A stretch of 12,613 nucleotides of DNA from WLMZ01 sp037139095. Lineage in GTDB: Bacteria > Actinomycetota > Acidimicrobiia > Acidimicrobiales > Ilumatobacteraceae. The position numbers and the translations under genes were made by a program. The notes below the pieces were generated by a model. That model had not been told where the DNA came from. It worked only from the letters and a program-made list of their open reading frames with translations, and did no database searches. Location of the stretch: contig JBAXHD010000058.1 of assembly GCA_037139095.1 (NCBI GenBank), positions 1 through 12,613 of the forward strand, in the 5' to 3' direction. Position 1 is the stretch's first letter. Each line of letters opens with the position of its first letter. Below are positions 1-6,404 of this stretch, piece after piece.

Positions 1-370
1 GCCCGATCATCTCTTCGATGGCATCGGTATCGATCTGAAACGTGTCGGGCGTGACGTCGACAAAGGTGGGCACGATGTTGGCTTTGAGCATCGGCGCGAT
101 GTCGGTTGAGAACGTGACCGGTGAGGTGATGATCTCAGAGCCAGGCTCAAGATTGAGCACCTCGATTGCGAGATACAGCGCCGATGAACCCGAGTTCACC
201 ATGATGCCCCGCCGCTTGGCGAACAGCTCTGCGACGCGCTGCTCCATGGCCTTCACGTTCTTGCCGATACGCAACCCCAGTGGGCCCGCGCGCAACACCG
301 CTACAACCGCTTCGATCTCACGTTCGTCGTGTACCGATCCCGCATAGGGAATCCGTCGTTCAGTCGTCAT
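1..370 (-). CDS. DegT/DnrJ/EryC1/StrS family aminotransferase (3' end beyond window)
   Basis: This is the N-terminal 123 codons of a PLP-dependent sugar aminotransferase; the reading frame is open to the window edge, so the C-terminal two thirds, including the PLP lysine, are missing. The start is the ATG at 370-368, giving MTTERRIPYAGSVHDEREIE. Seen in sequence: an N-terminal IPYAG segment, then VNSGSSALYLAIEVL (the small-residue turn that binds the PLP phosphate in this family), then EIITSPVTFSTDIAP and NIVPTFVDVTPDTFQID, the characteristic fold-type I beta/alpha progression. Family knowledge: members transaminate or dehydrate NDP-keto-deoxysugars for surface polysaccharide or antibiotic sugars. 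The IPYAG opening recalls the RfbH-like branch (CDP-sugar 3-dehydrase), but the residue separating dehydrase from aminotransferase is outside the window. A gene end five bases upstream (376-378) suggests it was second or later in an operon. Family call is firm; substrate is unknown. Confidence 0.88.
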   Translation of the reverse strand, partial: MTTERRIPYAGSVHDEREIEAVVAVLRAGPLGLRIGKNVKAMEQRVAELFAKRRGIMVNSGSSALYLAIEVLNLEPGSEIITSPVTFSTDIAPMLKANIVPTFVDVTPDTFQIDTDAIEEMIG

Positions 371-375
371 TGGTG

Positions 376-480
376 TTACCCCGCCCACTTCTGCAAAGCC
401 CCGATCGTAAGCGCCAGCGAGTCGGCGCGGTAGTAGCGTCGCTTGTTGCCGTCACCCGTTGAAAGCAGGAAGGTCCGCCC
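376..480 (-). pseudogene. Apparent 3' remnant of an unidentified gene
   Basis: The minus-strand frame from 480 to the TAA at 378-376 encodes 34 residues ending in YYRADSLALTIGALQKWAG. By hand count 28 of 34 codons end in G or C, the codon bias of real genes here, and the stop sits five bases before the aminotransferase ATG, normal operon spacing. The frame stays open leftward on the minus strand to about 684, but there it lies antisense to a well-conserved amidohydrolase N-terminus and reads as low-quality sequence. I infer that only the C-terminal tail of a former operon partner remains, truncated near 480. I do not recognise its family. Alternatives are a chance open frame or a chimeric assembly junction. 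Confidence 0.35.
467..473 (+). promoter_or_regulatory. Ribosome binding site deciding the TTG start of the amidohydrolase
   Basis: AGGAAGG ends seven bases before the TTG at 481. The next in-frame start, ATG at 490, would be 16 bases away, too far for normal initiation. The site therefore favours TTG 481. Confidence 0.6.
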
Positions 481-1689
481 TTGGACACAATGAGTCGTTA
501 CACATTGATCTCTGCCGACGGACACGCAGGCGGCAGCCCCGATCAATACCGCGCCTATCTCGAGGCGCAATACCTCGAGCAGTTCGATGAATGGCGCGGT
601 CGTTATCGCAACCCGTTTCGCGATCTGCAAAACGACGGTCGCACACGCAACTGGGACAGCGATCGGCGCATCAACGACCTTCATGCCGACGGCGTGGTTG
701 CCGAGGTCTTGTTCCCCAACACCATCCCGCCCTTCTTCCCAACCGGAGCAATCATCGCGCCGGCTCCATCGGCCAACGACTTCGACCTGCGCCTCGCCGG
801 GCTACGCGCACACAACCGTTGGCTGGCCGACTTTTGTTCAGAGGCACCCACCCAGCGCGCCGGACTCGCCCAGATATTGCTCAACGATGTTGATGCCGCG
901 CTCGACGATGTGCGCTGGGCCAAGCAGAACGGTCTGGCCGGAATACTGCTGCCTGGGGTCTCGCCCGATACGCCGTGGATCGATCCGTTGTTCTCGCGAA
1001 AGTACGACCCGCTGTGGGCGCTGTGCGAAGAACTCTCTCTGCCGCTCACCCATCACGCCGGCGGCAGCGGCGTACCCAACTATGGACGCCACGAAGCGGC
1101 CACCGCAGTGTTCGTTCTCGAGACAACCTTCTTCGCAAACCGTGCGTTGTGGCACCTCACGATGGCCGGCGTTTTCGAGCGCTTCCCGAAGCTTCGGTTC
1201 GTGCTCACCGAGCAGGGTTGCGCGTGGGTGCCAGCTGTTCTGAAGCGCATGGACGGGCTGCACGACCAAATGGTCAACGGCCGCATCGGCGAACTGGTGG
1301 TGGCCGCCGACAGCGTGTTGCCCGAACGACCGAGCACCTACTTCGCCCGCAACTGTTACGTGGGCGCGAGCTTTCCGTCGCCTGCCGATGCCGACTCAAT
1401 GCGCAGCATCGGCATCGATCGCATTATGTGGGGCAGCGACTATCCGCATCACGAAGCCAGCTCGCCGTTTACCAAAGAGGCATTGCAGCTTGCGTTCTGC
1501 GACTTCACGCCAGGAGAGATGGTCAGCATTCTTGGCGCTACCGCAGCAGACGTCTACGGCTTTGATCTCAACGCACTGGCCCCCGAAGCGGCGCTGCACG
1601 GCCCAACGGTTGGCGAAATCGCCACGCCACTCACCGAGATTCCTGCGGCGGCTACAAGCCCTGCGTTTGCAAGCGGTCTACGCGCCTAA
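481..1689 (+). CDS. Amidohydrolase family protein (Amidohydro_2-type, ACMSD/resorcylate decarboxylase-like TIM barrel)
   Basis: A 402-aa cytoplasmic protein of the metal-dependent amidohydrolase superfamily, whose members hydrolyse or decarboxylate small carboxylated or cyclic substrates. Visible motifs: a modified N-terminal metal motif ISADGHAG (D13, H15), then the LRAHNRWLADFC helix typical of Amidohydro_2, LPLTHHAGGSG (H191/H192, the barrel-strand metal histidine region), RFVLTEQGCAWVP (E244), and MWGSDYPHHE (D320, catalytic aspartate, with H323/H324). All key residues appear intact and the length is usual for the family. The TTG start at 481 is chosen on Shine-Dalgarno spacing; ATG 490 (MSRYTL) is the alternative and loses only three residues. 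The 29 residues after the barrel (about 373-402) are Ala/Thr/Pro-rich. It ends one base before the oppositely oriented DUF389 gene. The true substrate cannot be told from sequence; the actinobacterial context would fit catabolism of an aromatic or lactone compound. Confidence 0.88.
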   Translation: MDTMSRYTLISADGHAGGSPDQYRAYLEAQYLEQFDEWRGRYRNPFRDLQNDGRTRNWDSDRRINDLHADGVVAEVLFPNTIPPFFPTGAIIAPAPSANDFDLRLAGLRAHNRWLADFCSEAPTQRAGLAQILLNDVDAALDDVRWAKQNGLAGILLPGVSPDTPWIDPLFSRKYDPLWALCEELSLPLTHHAGGSGVPNYGRHEAATAVFVLETTFFANRALWHLTMAGVFERFPKLRFVLTEQGCAWVPAVLKRMDGLHDQMVNGRIGELVVAADSVLPERPSTYFARNCYVGASFPSPADADSMRSIGIDRIMWGSDYPHHEASSPFTKEALQLAFCDFTPGEMVSILGATAADVYGFDLNALAPEAALHGPTVGEIATPLTEIPAAATSPAFASGLRA

Positions 1690-1703
1690 CTCAACGCGTT
1701 GAG
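1690..1703. repeat. Perfect 14-bp palindrome between convergent genes
   Basis: CTCAACGCGTTGAG is self-complementary across its full length. It starts at the only base separating the two convergent stop codons and runs into the last codons of the DUF389 gene. As RNA it could fold as a 5-bp stem with a CGCG loop. There is no U-run, so terminator function is doubtful. Confidence 0.5.
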
Positions 1704-2689
1704 AGTGCTTCGTCCTCGCTGGTGAGGGTGAAGCTCACCGTTACCGATACCCGCGATCCCCGTTTGTCGGACAGCATCTCCGCCAGCCTCCATGCGGGCT
1801 CGGGCTTTCTGGGGCCGGTGATCTCAAGGTGCACCGTTGCACCGCCACCGGCCACCTGCGCGTCGAGCGTGACGATGTGCACCGAAGGGTCCCAATCGCG
1901 AACCGATCGGCCAACCTGTACCTCGAACGCCGTGTTGCGAACAACCCGCTGCGAGTAGACCGCCAATGGGAACGTCACCGCAATGACCAATGCAATCCAG
2001 ATCGCGATTCCGACGCCGGCTTGCGTGCGAGTGCCGCGCTTCGACCGATCGGCAAATCCAAACCACGCCAATGCAACCGTGGCGCCAAGCACCAATGCAC
2101 CGAGGTTAGTGACGAACGCCAGACCGCACTGACGGAACGCTTCGGCATCGCGTGAGGCGAGGAACAATCCCATTGCAGCCAGTGGAGGTTCGAGCGTGAC
2201 CGATACCGCTACGCCAGACAACGCGCCAGCTGCCTCAGTTCGCAGCGTGGCATAGCCCGCTGCAACGCCAGCGAGCAACGCGATGCCGAGGTCGAGCAAA
2301 CCAGGTTTGGTGAGCGCCAGTAACTGCGACGGCAGTTGCGCATCGACTAACCGCGGCGCGAACACCTCGCCCACGATGAACGACGACAACATGCTCATCA
2401 CGATGCCGATGCCCAACATCGCTCCGGCTTGCGCAAGGCGCCGGCCCCAACCGTGGATGAGCGCACCGGCAATTGCCAGCAACGAGGTGATGAACGGGCC
2501 CAGCAACATCGCGCCGATCACCGCAGGGGCGCTGTTGAGCAGCAACCCCATCGAGGCGATCGCGCTTGACAGAATGCTGAAGACGATGAAGTTGCGGGTA
2601 ACGGGACCACCTGGACGAGCACGGTCGTACAGAGAATCCTCGACGATCTTCCACTGTTCGTCATCGAGTCGTTTGCGTGCGAGGCCCAT
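1691..2689 (-). CDS. DUF389 domain (TIGR00341-like) membrane protein
   Basis: A 332-aa multi-pass membrane protein. After a cytosolic N-terminus of about 30 residues come the DUF389 core signature (GLLLNSAPAVIGAMLLGPF, roughly 48-66), further helices at about 68-80, 88-110, 131-148 and 152-178 with the conserved SVTLEPPLAAMGL, then helices at about 188-211 and 223-245. The last ~85 residues (247-332) are soluble and contain no helix-like hydrophobic stretch; by orientation they are probably outside the membrane. DUF389 has no established biochemical function. The start ATG overlaps the stop of the upstream lipoprotein gene by one base (TGATG), and only a weak GAAGAG precedes it, so translation is probably coupled to the lipoprotein. 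The family assignment is firm; a joint role with the lipoprotein is inferred from the overlap only. Confidence 0.88.
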   Translation of the reverse strand: MGLARKRLDDEQWKIVEDSLYDRARPGGPVTRNFIVFSILSSAIASMGLLLNSAPAVIGAMLLGPFITSLLAIAGALIHGWGRRLAQAGAMLGIGIVMSMLSSFIVGEVFAPRLVDAQLPSQLLALTKPGLLDLGIALLAGVAAGYATLRTEAAGALSGVAVSVTLEPPLAAMGLFLASRDAEAFRQCGLAFVTNLGALVLGATVALAWFGFADRSKRGTRTQAGVGIAIWIALVIAVTFPLAVYSQRVVRNTAFEVQVGRSVRDWDPSVHIVTLDAQVAGGGATVHLEITGPRKPEPAWRLAEMLSDKRGSRVSVTVSFTLTSEDEALSTR

Positions 2690-4029
2690 CAGCTCTTCAC
2701 CGTCACTTGGCCTGGAATCGAGTTCGCAGTGACCGGCCAGGCGCGATCGATTTCCTTCAAAACAGCGCTGAGGCGGGCGCCACCAAGCCAGGCCGCCATG
2801 CCCGTCCAGAATGCTGCAACTCCAACGCTTGGGGGCATGAGGTCAGACGCATCGAATCGCAACACATCGGCATCACGCAGCCAGCCTGATACCGCTCGAT
2901 CGAGCTCAGATCTATAGGCGTCGAGCGGAACAGTAGTGAGCGGCGAAACGAAGCTGCCGAGCTTGGCGCGCTCACGCGCCGCTTCAGCAGACGCGAGGTA
3001 GGCGGCGAGTTGATCGACGTTGGGGTTGCTCTTGAAACGAACTGACATCGTGCCGCCAACAATCAACGGGGCCTTGGTGCCATCAGCCGATGGAAGCGGG
3101 AACGCCCAGAGATCAGCGGTGGGTCCAATGGCGGTTCGACTGCCAACGAAGCGCGGCAGAAAGCTCGCTTGCCGGTTCAACAGACACTTGCTCGGCGAGG
3201 CAGTGACCTGACCCGCAGCGTCGGTGACCGTGTTGCGAACGGCGGCACGACTGCCGCCGTACACGAGCGTGTTGCTCAACGCAATGTCGCCAAATCGTCG
3301 CACCGCATTGGCGATAGCCCGATCTGAGAATGCGACATCATGCGTGATCCAGCGGTCGTACACATCGGGACCCGCAAATCGCAACACCAGATCCTCGACC
3401 CAATCGGTAGCGACCCATCCAGTAGCGCCACCATCGCGAATGCCGAGGCACCACGGTGACACTCCTGCGGCCACGACCTTGGCTATGAGCGCATCGAGAT
3501 CGCTCCACGATTGCGGAACCGTAAGCCCTAAGTGTGCAAACGCGCGCGGCGAATACCAGACCAAGCTTTTGAGCGTGAGCTCGTACCACGACGCGTAGAC
3601 CTGATTCTCGATGGTGGATAGACCCACGAGACGGGGATCGATGTGCTCGGTTGCCGAAGCCTTGAGCGCTGCGGTCCACGGGAGCGCAAAGCCTTCGCTG
3701 ACCAAGGTGGGCAGCAGTCCAGGCTGAGGAAGCAAAGCCATGTCTGGCGCATCACCGCGCCGTAGCCGCTCGAGCAGATCGGCTTCGAAGTTTGACGAAC
3801 CTACGTAGCGGACATTGATGCCGCTTGATCGCTCGAATGGCTGAACCGACGCCGTGAACGCATCGGCCTCAGAATCACTGAGCGTGCCGAACACGGTCAC
3901 GATCGGTCGGTTCGAACGAGATCCCGTGTCGTCGTTTGCGGCACACGATGCAAGGCCAATGAGTGCACACGCCACAACACACCCAGCCCGCAAACGGTGA
4001 CTTCGCTGCGTGAAGGTCGACGGCGACAC
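2689..4029 (-). CDS. ABC transporter substrate-binding lipoprotein, carbohydrate (alpha-glucoside) type
   Basis: A 446-aa periplasm-facing lipoprotein. Residues 1-29 form a lipoprotein signal: basic n-region (R9, R12, R14), hydrophobic core, and lipobox L26-A27-S28-C29. The mature protein begins with the two-lobe family 1/8 pattern: PIVTVFGTLSDSEADAF, GINVRYVGSSNFEADLLERL and DAPDMALLPQPGLLPTL, later APLIVGGTMSVRF, and a C-terminal RFDASDLMPPSVGVAAFW. The last recalls AglE-like alpha-glucoside receptors. No permease or ATPase gene lies next to it; the only partner is the overlapping DUF389 gene. The start is GTG at 4029-4027, chosen because it gives a complete signal peptide; it has no convincing ribosome binding site, so a TTG twelve codons later remains possible. 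Ligand specificity is not determinable, and a sensory rather than transport role is conceivable. Confidence 0.85.
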   Translation of the reverse strand: MSPSTFTQRSHRLRAGCVVACALIGLASCAANDDTGSRSNRPIVTVFGTLSDSEADAFTASVQPFERSSGINVRYVGSSNFEADLLERLRRGDAPDMALLPQPGLLPTLVSEGFALPWTAALKASATEHIDPRLVGLSTIENQVYASWYELTLKSLVWYSPRAFAHLGLTVPQSWSDLDALIAKVVAAGVSPWCLGIRDGGATGWVATDWVEDLVLRFAGPDVYDRWITHDVAFSDRAIANAVRRFGDIALSNTLVYGGSRAAVRNTVTDAAGQVTASPSKCLLNRQASFLPRFVGSRTAIGPTADLWAFPLPSADGTKAPLIVGGTMSVRFKSNPNVDQLAAYLASAEAARERAKLGSFVSPLTTVPLDAYRSELDRAVSGWLRDADVLRFDASDLMPPSVGVAAFWTGMAAWLGGARLSAVLKEIDRAWPVTANSIPGQVTVKS

Positions 4030-4082
4030 GCCGTTGACCGTAGTGCGCCCGCCATACCCCTCGGCAGGATGGCCGCTCGCCT

Positions 4083-4118
4083 CGGCGCGAATGACGGCGC
4101 GAATGGCGGCGCGCGCGA
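4083..4118. repeat. 12-bp tandem repeat, three units, in divergent intergenic region
   Basis: Units CGGCGCGAATGA (4083-4094), CGGCGCGAATGG (4095-4106) and the degenerate CGGCGCGCGCGA (4107-4118) follow one another without gaps. They lie between the divergent lipoprotein (start 4029) and acyl-CoA dehydrogenase homologue (start 4209). The array could be a multi-site binding region or replication-slippage product. The rest of this 179-base region shows no confident promoter. Confidence 0.6.
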
Positions 4119-4196
4119 CGGAGAAATTCTTTCAAGATTCCGTCATGTTGGGCCGGATTCGTGCCGATACCCACTAAGAGTGACCAACCGAATCTC

Positions 4197-4202
4197 AGGA
4201 GA
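4197..4202 (+). promoter_or_regulatory. Ribosome binding site fixing the acyl-CoA dehydrogenase start
   Basis: AGGAGA ends six bases before ATG 4209, the best Shine-Dalgarno sequence in the window. It rules against the upstream in-frame GTG at 4161, which has none. Confidence 0.8.
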
Positions 4203-4208
4203 CAGACC

Positions 4209-5321
4209 ATGAGCGCGCCCCCCATCCATGAATTGCTCGAGGAAATCATCGTCAACGTCGTTGACCCAGCAGCCGCTGACATCGACCAGAACGGCACATT
4301 TCCACACGAGGCAATGAGCGCTCTCGGCAAGTCTGGACTGCTCGGTTTGCTCAGCAGCACCGAAGTCGGCGGCCGCGGTGGCTGGCTCGGCGAAGCTGCC
4401 CAAATCGTTCGCCGTCTCGCCGCAAGCTGCGGCAGCACCGCGTCGGTTCTTGCGATGCACTATTGCGCCGCAGTGGTGATCGAGCAACTCGGCGACGACG
4501 ACATTCGCCGCGCTGTCGGCGCGGGCCAACACCTCTCAACCCTGGCCTTTGCCGAGGCCGGTACCGAAGGCAACTTCTGGACCCCAACAGGAACAGCAAC
4601 GCTGAACGACGACGAAGACGGTGTGTTCCTGAACGCAACCAAAGGTTCGCTCATCTCGGCCGGCGAGGCCGACTCGTACATTTGGTCGAGCTTGTCGGTC
4701 AACGATCAGCAAGGCACAACGCTGTGGCTCGTACCTTCAGAGCTGCCTGGACTCGAAACCATCGAGGGCAGCCCAGCCACCGGCATGTGCGGCAGTTCAT
4801 CCAAGCCGGTAGTAGCGACCGATGTGTTGCTGCCTCTGTCACTTCGTCTCGGCGAAGACGGCGCCGGCGTGTCGATCATCTTCGGTGCACTGCTGCCGCT
4901 CTTCCAGATCCTCAATGCGTCGGTCAGCCTTGGGCTGATGGATGCCGCAGTGTCTCGAGCAATTACTCATGTCGCATCGAGCTCACTCAACGAGCAGCAG
5001 TCGGCGCGTCGTCAACTCGCTCAGATCAAGAACCGCGCCGATGTTGCAAGCACGTTGGTCTCAGACGCCATCGTGTCGATGGCAACTGATCGCGTTGATG
5101 CATCGCTGCGCATGCTGCAGACAAAGGCAGTAGCGGGCGAGGCCGTGCTTGAGGTCACCGAAATGGCAACCCGTCTCGGCGAGACCGTGCCGTACGCAGA
5201 TGCCGTCGCAATCGATCGGCCAATGCGTAACGCCCAAGCCGCGGCAGCCAGCGCACCGACGACAAACGATCTGCAGGACTTCATCGGCCGCGCGTTGTGC
5301 GGCATGCCACTGTTCGACTGA
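4209..5321 (+). CDS. Acyl-CoA dehydrogenase family protein, atypical (no classical catalytic glutamate seen)
   Basis: A 370-aa cytoplasmic flavoprotein of the acyl-CoA dehydrogenase superfamily. Seen: N-terminal helical domain to about 105; the beta-domain motif LAFAEAGTEGNF (about 112-123), matching the family's A-x-TE-x-x-GS flavin-binding stretch; a hydrophobic segment ending SAGEADSYIWSS, the counterpart of TNA-x-x-AD; GMCGSSSKPVVATDV before LRLGEDGAG; and a C-terminal helical domain ending in ASAPTTNDLQDF and GRALCGMPLF. The usual RQ-F-G helix motif and the YEGT-type loop that carries the base in medium-chain enzymes are not visible. The subfamily resembles actinobacterial members whose reaction is unproven; some distant relatives are flavin monooxygenases (DszC/HsaA type). 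It may be co-transcribed with the F420-type oxidoreductase 61 bases downstream. Superfamily is confident, dehydrogenation activity is not. Confidence 0.82.
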   Translation: MSAPPIHELLEEIIVNVVDPAAADIDQNGTFPHEAMSALGKSGLLGLLSSTEVGGRGGWLGEAAQIVRRLAASCGSTASVLAMHYCAAVVIEQLGDDDIRRAVGAGQHLSTLAFAEAGTEGNFWTPTGTATLNDDEDGVFLNATKGSLISAGEADSYIWSSLSVNDQQGTTLWLVPSELPGLETIEGSPATGMCGSSSKPVVATDVLLPLSLRLGEDGAGVSIIFGALLPLFQILNASVSLGLMDAAVSRAITHVASSSLNEQQSARRQLAQIKNRADVASTLVSDAIVSMATDRVDASLRMLQTKAVAGEAVLEVTEMATRLGETVPYADAVAIDRPMRNAQAAAASAPTTNDLQDFIGRALCGMPLFD

Positions 5322-5359
5322 CCCGACCAACTGAGCGCGCCACCCGTGTGACGCGGGGA

Positions 5360-5377
5360 CCCACTTATTACAGTGGG
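5360..5377. promoter_or_regulatory. Small hairpin over the start region of the F420-dependent oxidoreductase gene
   Basis: CCCACT (5360-5365) and AGTGGG (5372-5377) are perfectly complementary around a six-base TATTAC loop. The 3' arm contains the only Shine-Dalgarno-like G run and ends five bases before ATG 5383, so folding would hide the initiation region. Function is inferred. Confidence 0.35.
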
Positions 5378-5382
5378 CGACC

Positions 5383-6366
5383 ATGACTCTTCTCGGCTAC
5401 CAGATCCCCAACTTCACGTACCCCGGCGTTGCTGCCGCCGACTTGTTCGATGTCATCAGCACGCAAGCCAAAGAGGCCGAGGCCTCAGGGTTCGACACGG
5501 TGCTCGTGATGGACCACTTCTATCAGCTGCCCATGCTTGGCACCCCCGAGCAACCAATGATCGAGTGCTACGCGTTGTTGTCGGCTCTTGCGCGAGAGAC
5601 CAAGACCGTGCGACTCAGCGCGCTTGTTACGGGCAACACCTATCGCAATCCAGCAGTGCTCGCGAAAACAGTGACCGCGCTCGACATCGTCTCTGGCGGC
5701 CGCGCTCAACTGGGTATTGGCGCCGGATGGTTCGAGCTTGAGCACACGGCTTACGGCATCGATTTCGGCACCTTCACCGATCGATTCGAGAAGCTCGAAG
5801 AGGCGCTACAGATCATCATCCCGATGTTGCACGGCCAGCGCGTTACGTTCACCGGAAAGCACTATCAAGTGGTCGATGCCTTCAACAGCCCGGCGCCGCT
5901 GTCGCGTGTTCCGGTGATGATCGGCGGCGGCGGCGAGCGCAAGACGCTGCGAATGGTGGCCCAGTACGCCGATGAGTCGAACCTCATCGCCGACCGCAAC
6001 GACATCCCACGCAAACTTGATGCTCTCGCCGAACACTGCGAAGCATTGGGACGCGACCGCTCGCAAGTGACGGTGTCGTGGCAACGCTCAACCTGCATTG
6101 CGCCAACGATGGAACAGGCCCAGGCTGAGCTCGCTGCGTTCTTCGCCAGCCAAGGCGTGAACCTCGATTCACTCGACGCCAACCAACGCGCTGCGGCCAC
6201 CGCACGCTTCATTGTTGGTGACCCCGACACCGTGGGCGAGCGACTCACTGCCGATCTCGCGATGGGTGTGGATGGCTTTACCCTCAACGCACCGGCCAAT
6301 GGCCACATCGCTTCACGTGTTGCGCTACTGGGCGAAACCGCCGCGAAGGTTGTTCGCTCGCGCTAG
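5383..6366 (+). CDS. LLM class F420-dependent oxidoreductase (Rv1855c/TIGR03560-like)
   Basis: A 327-aa luciferase-like TIM-barrel oxidoreductase expected to use the deazaflavin F420 in the cytoplasm. Seen: MTLLGYQIPNFTYPG at the N-terminus, VLVMDHFYQLPMLGTPEQP (D44-H45-F46, where Rv1855c-type enzymes carry the same run), LVTGNTYRNPAVLAKTV, the strand and loop GRAQLGIGAGWFELEH (G111-E118), the FGTFTDRFEKLEEAL helix and the SRVPVMIGGGGERKTL phosphate-binding region. Length is normal and no motif is broken. The ATG at 5383 has only a weak GTGGG in front of it, which is part of a small hairpin. It follows the acyl-CoA dehydrogenase homologue on the same strand, so both may act on one pathway. 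The cofactor is assigned by family; an FMN-using relative cannot be fully excluded. The substrate is unknown. Confidence 0.9.
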   Translation: MTLLGYQIPNFTYPGVAAADLFDVISTQAKEAEASGFDTVLVMDHFYQLPMLGTPEQPMIECYALLSALARETKTVRLSALVTGNTYRNPAVLAKTVTALDIVSGGRAQLGIGAGWFELEHTAYGIDFGTFTDRFEKLEEALQIIIPMLHGQRVTFTGKHYQVVDAFNSPAPLSRVPVMIGGGGERKTLRMVAQYADESNLIADRNDIPRKLDALAEHCEALGRDRSQVTVSWQRSTCIAPTMEQAQAELAAFFASQGVNLDSLDANQRAAATARFIVGDPDTVGERLTADLAMGVDGFTLNAPANGHIASRVALLGETAAKVVRSR

Positions 6367-6404
6367 AGCCTGCGACAAACGGAGCGCCCGCCGAGACACG
6401 CGGT

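Noticed and set aside
481..684. Extension of the minus-strand remnant as a full 102-residue gene antisense to the amidohydrolase
   Set aside because: The amidohydrolase N-terminus is conserved and coding on the plus strand; the antisense translation beyond 480 has no protein-like character.
838..1269. Long antisense open frames inside the amidohydrolase and other genes
   Set aside because: They are the usual by-product of GC-rich third codon positions and match no family.
4161..4208. GTG start for the acyl-CoA dehydrogenase homologue, adding 16 residues
   Set aside because: No ribosome binding site precedes it, while ATG 4209 has AGGAGA at six bases and starts at the family's normal N-terminus.
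3997..4212. 71-codon plus-strand frame in the divergent region with a repeated GAN/GAR pattern
   Set aside because: Its repeat merely reflects the 12-bp DNA tandem repeat, and it overlaps the lipoprotein signal peptide and the next gene's start.
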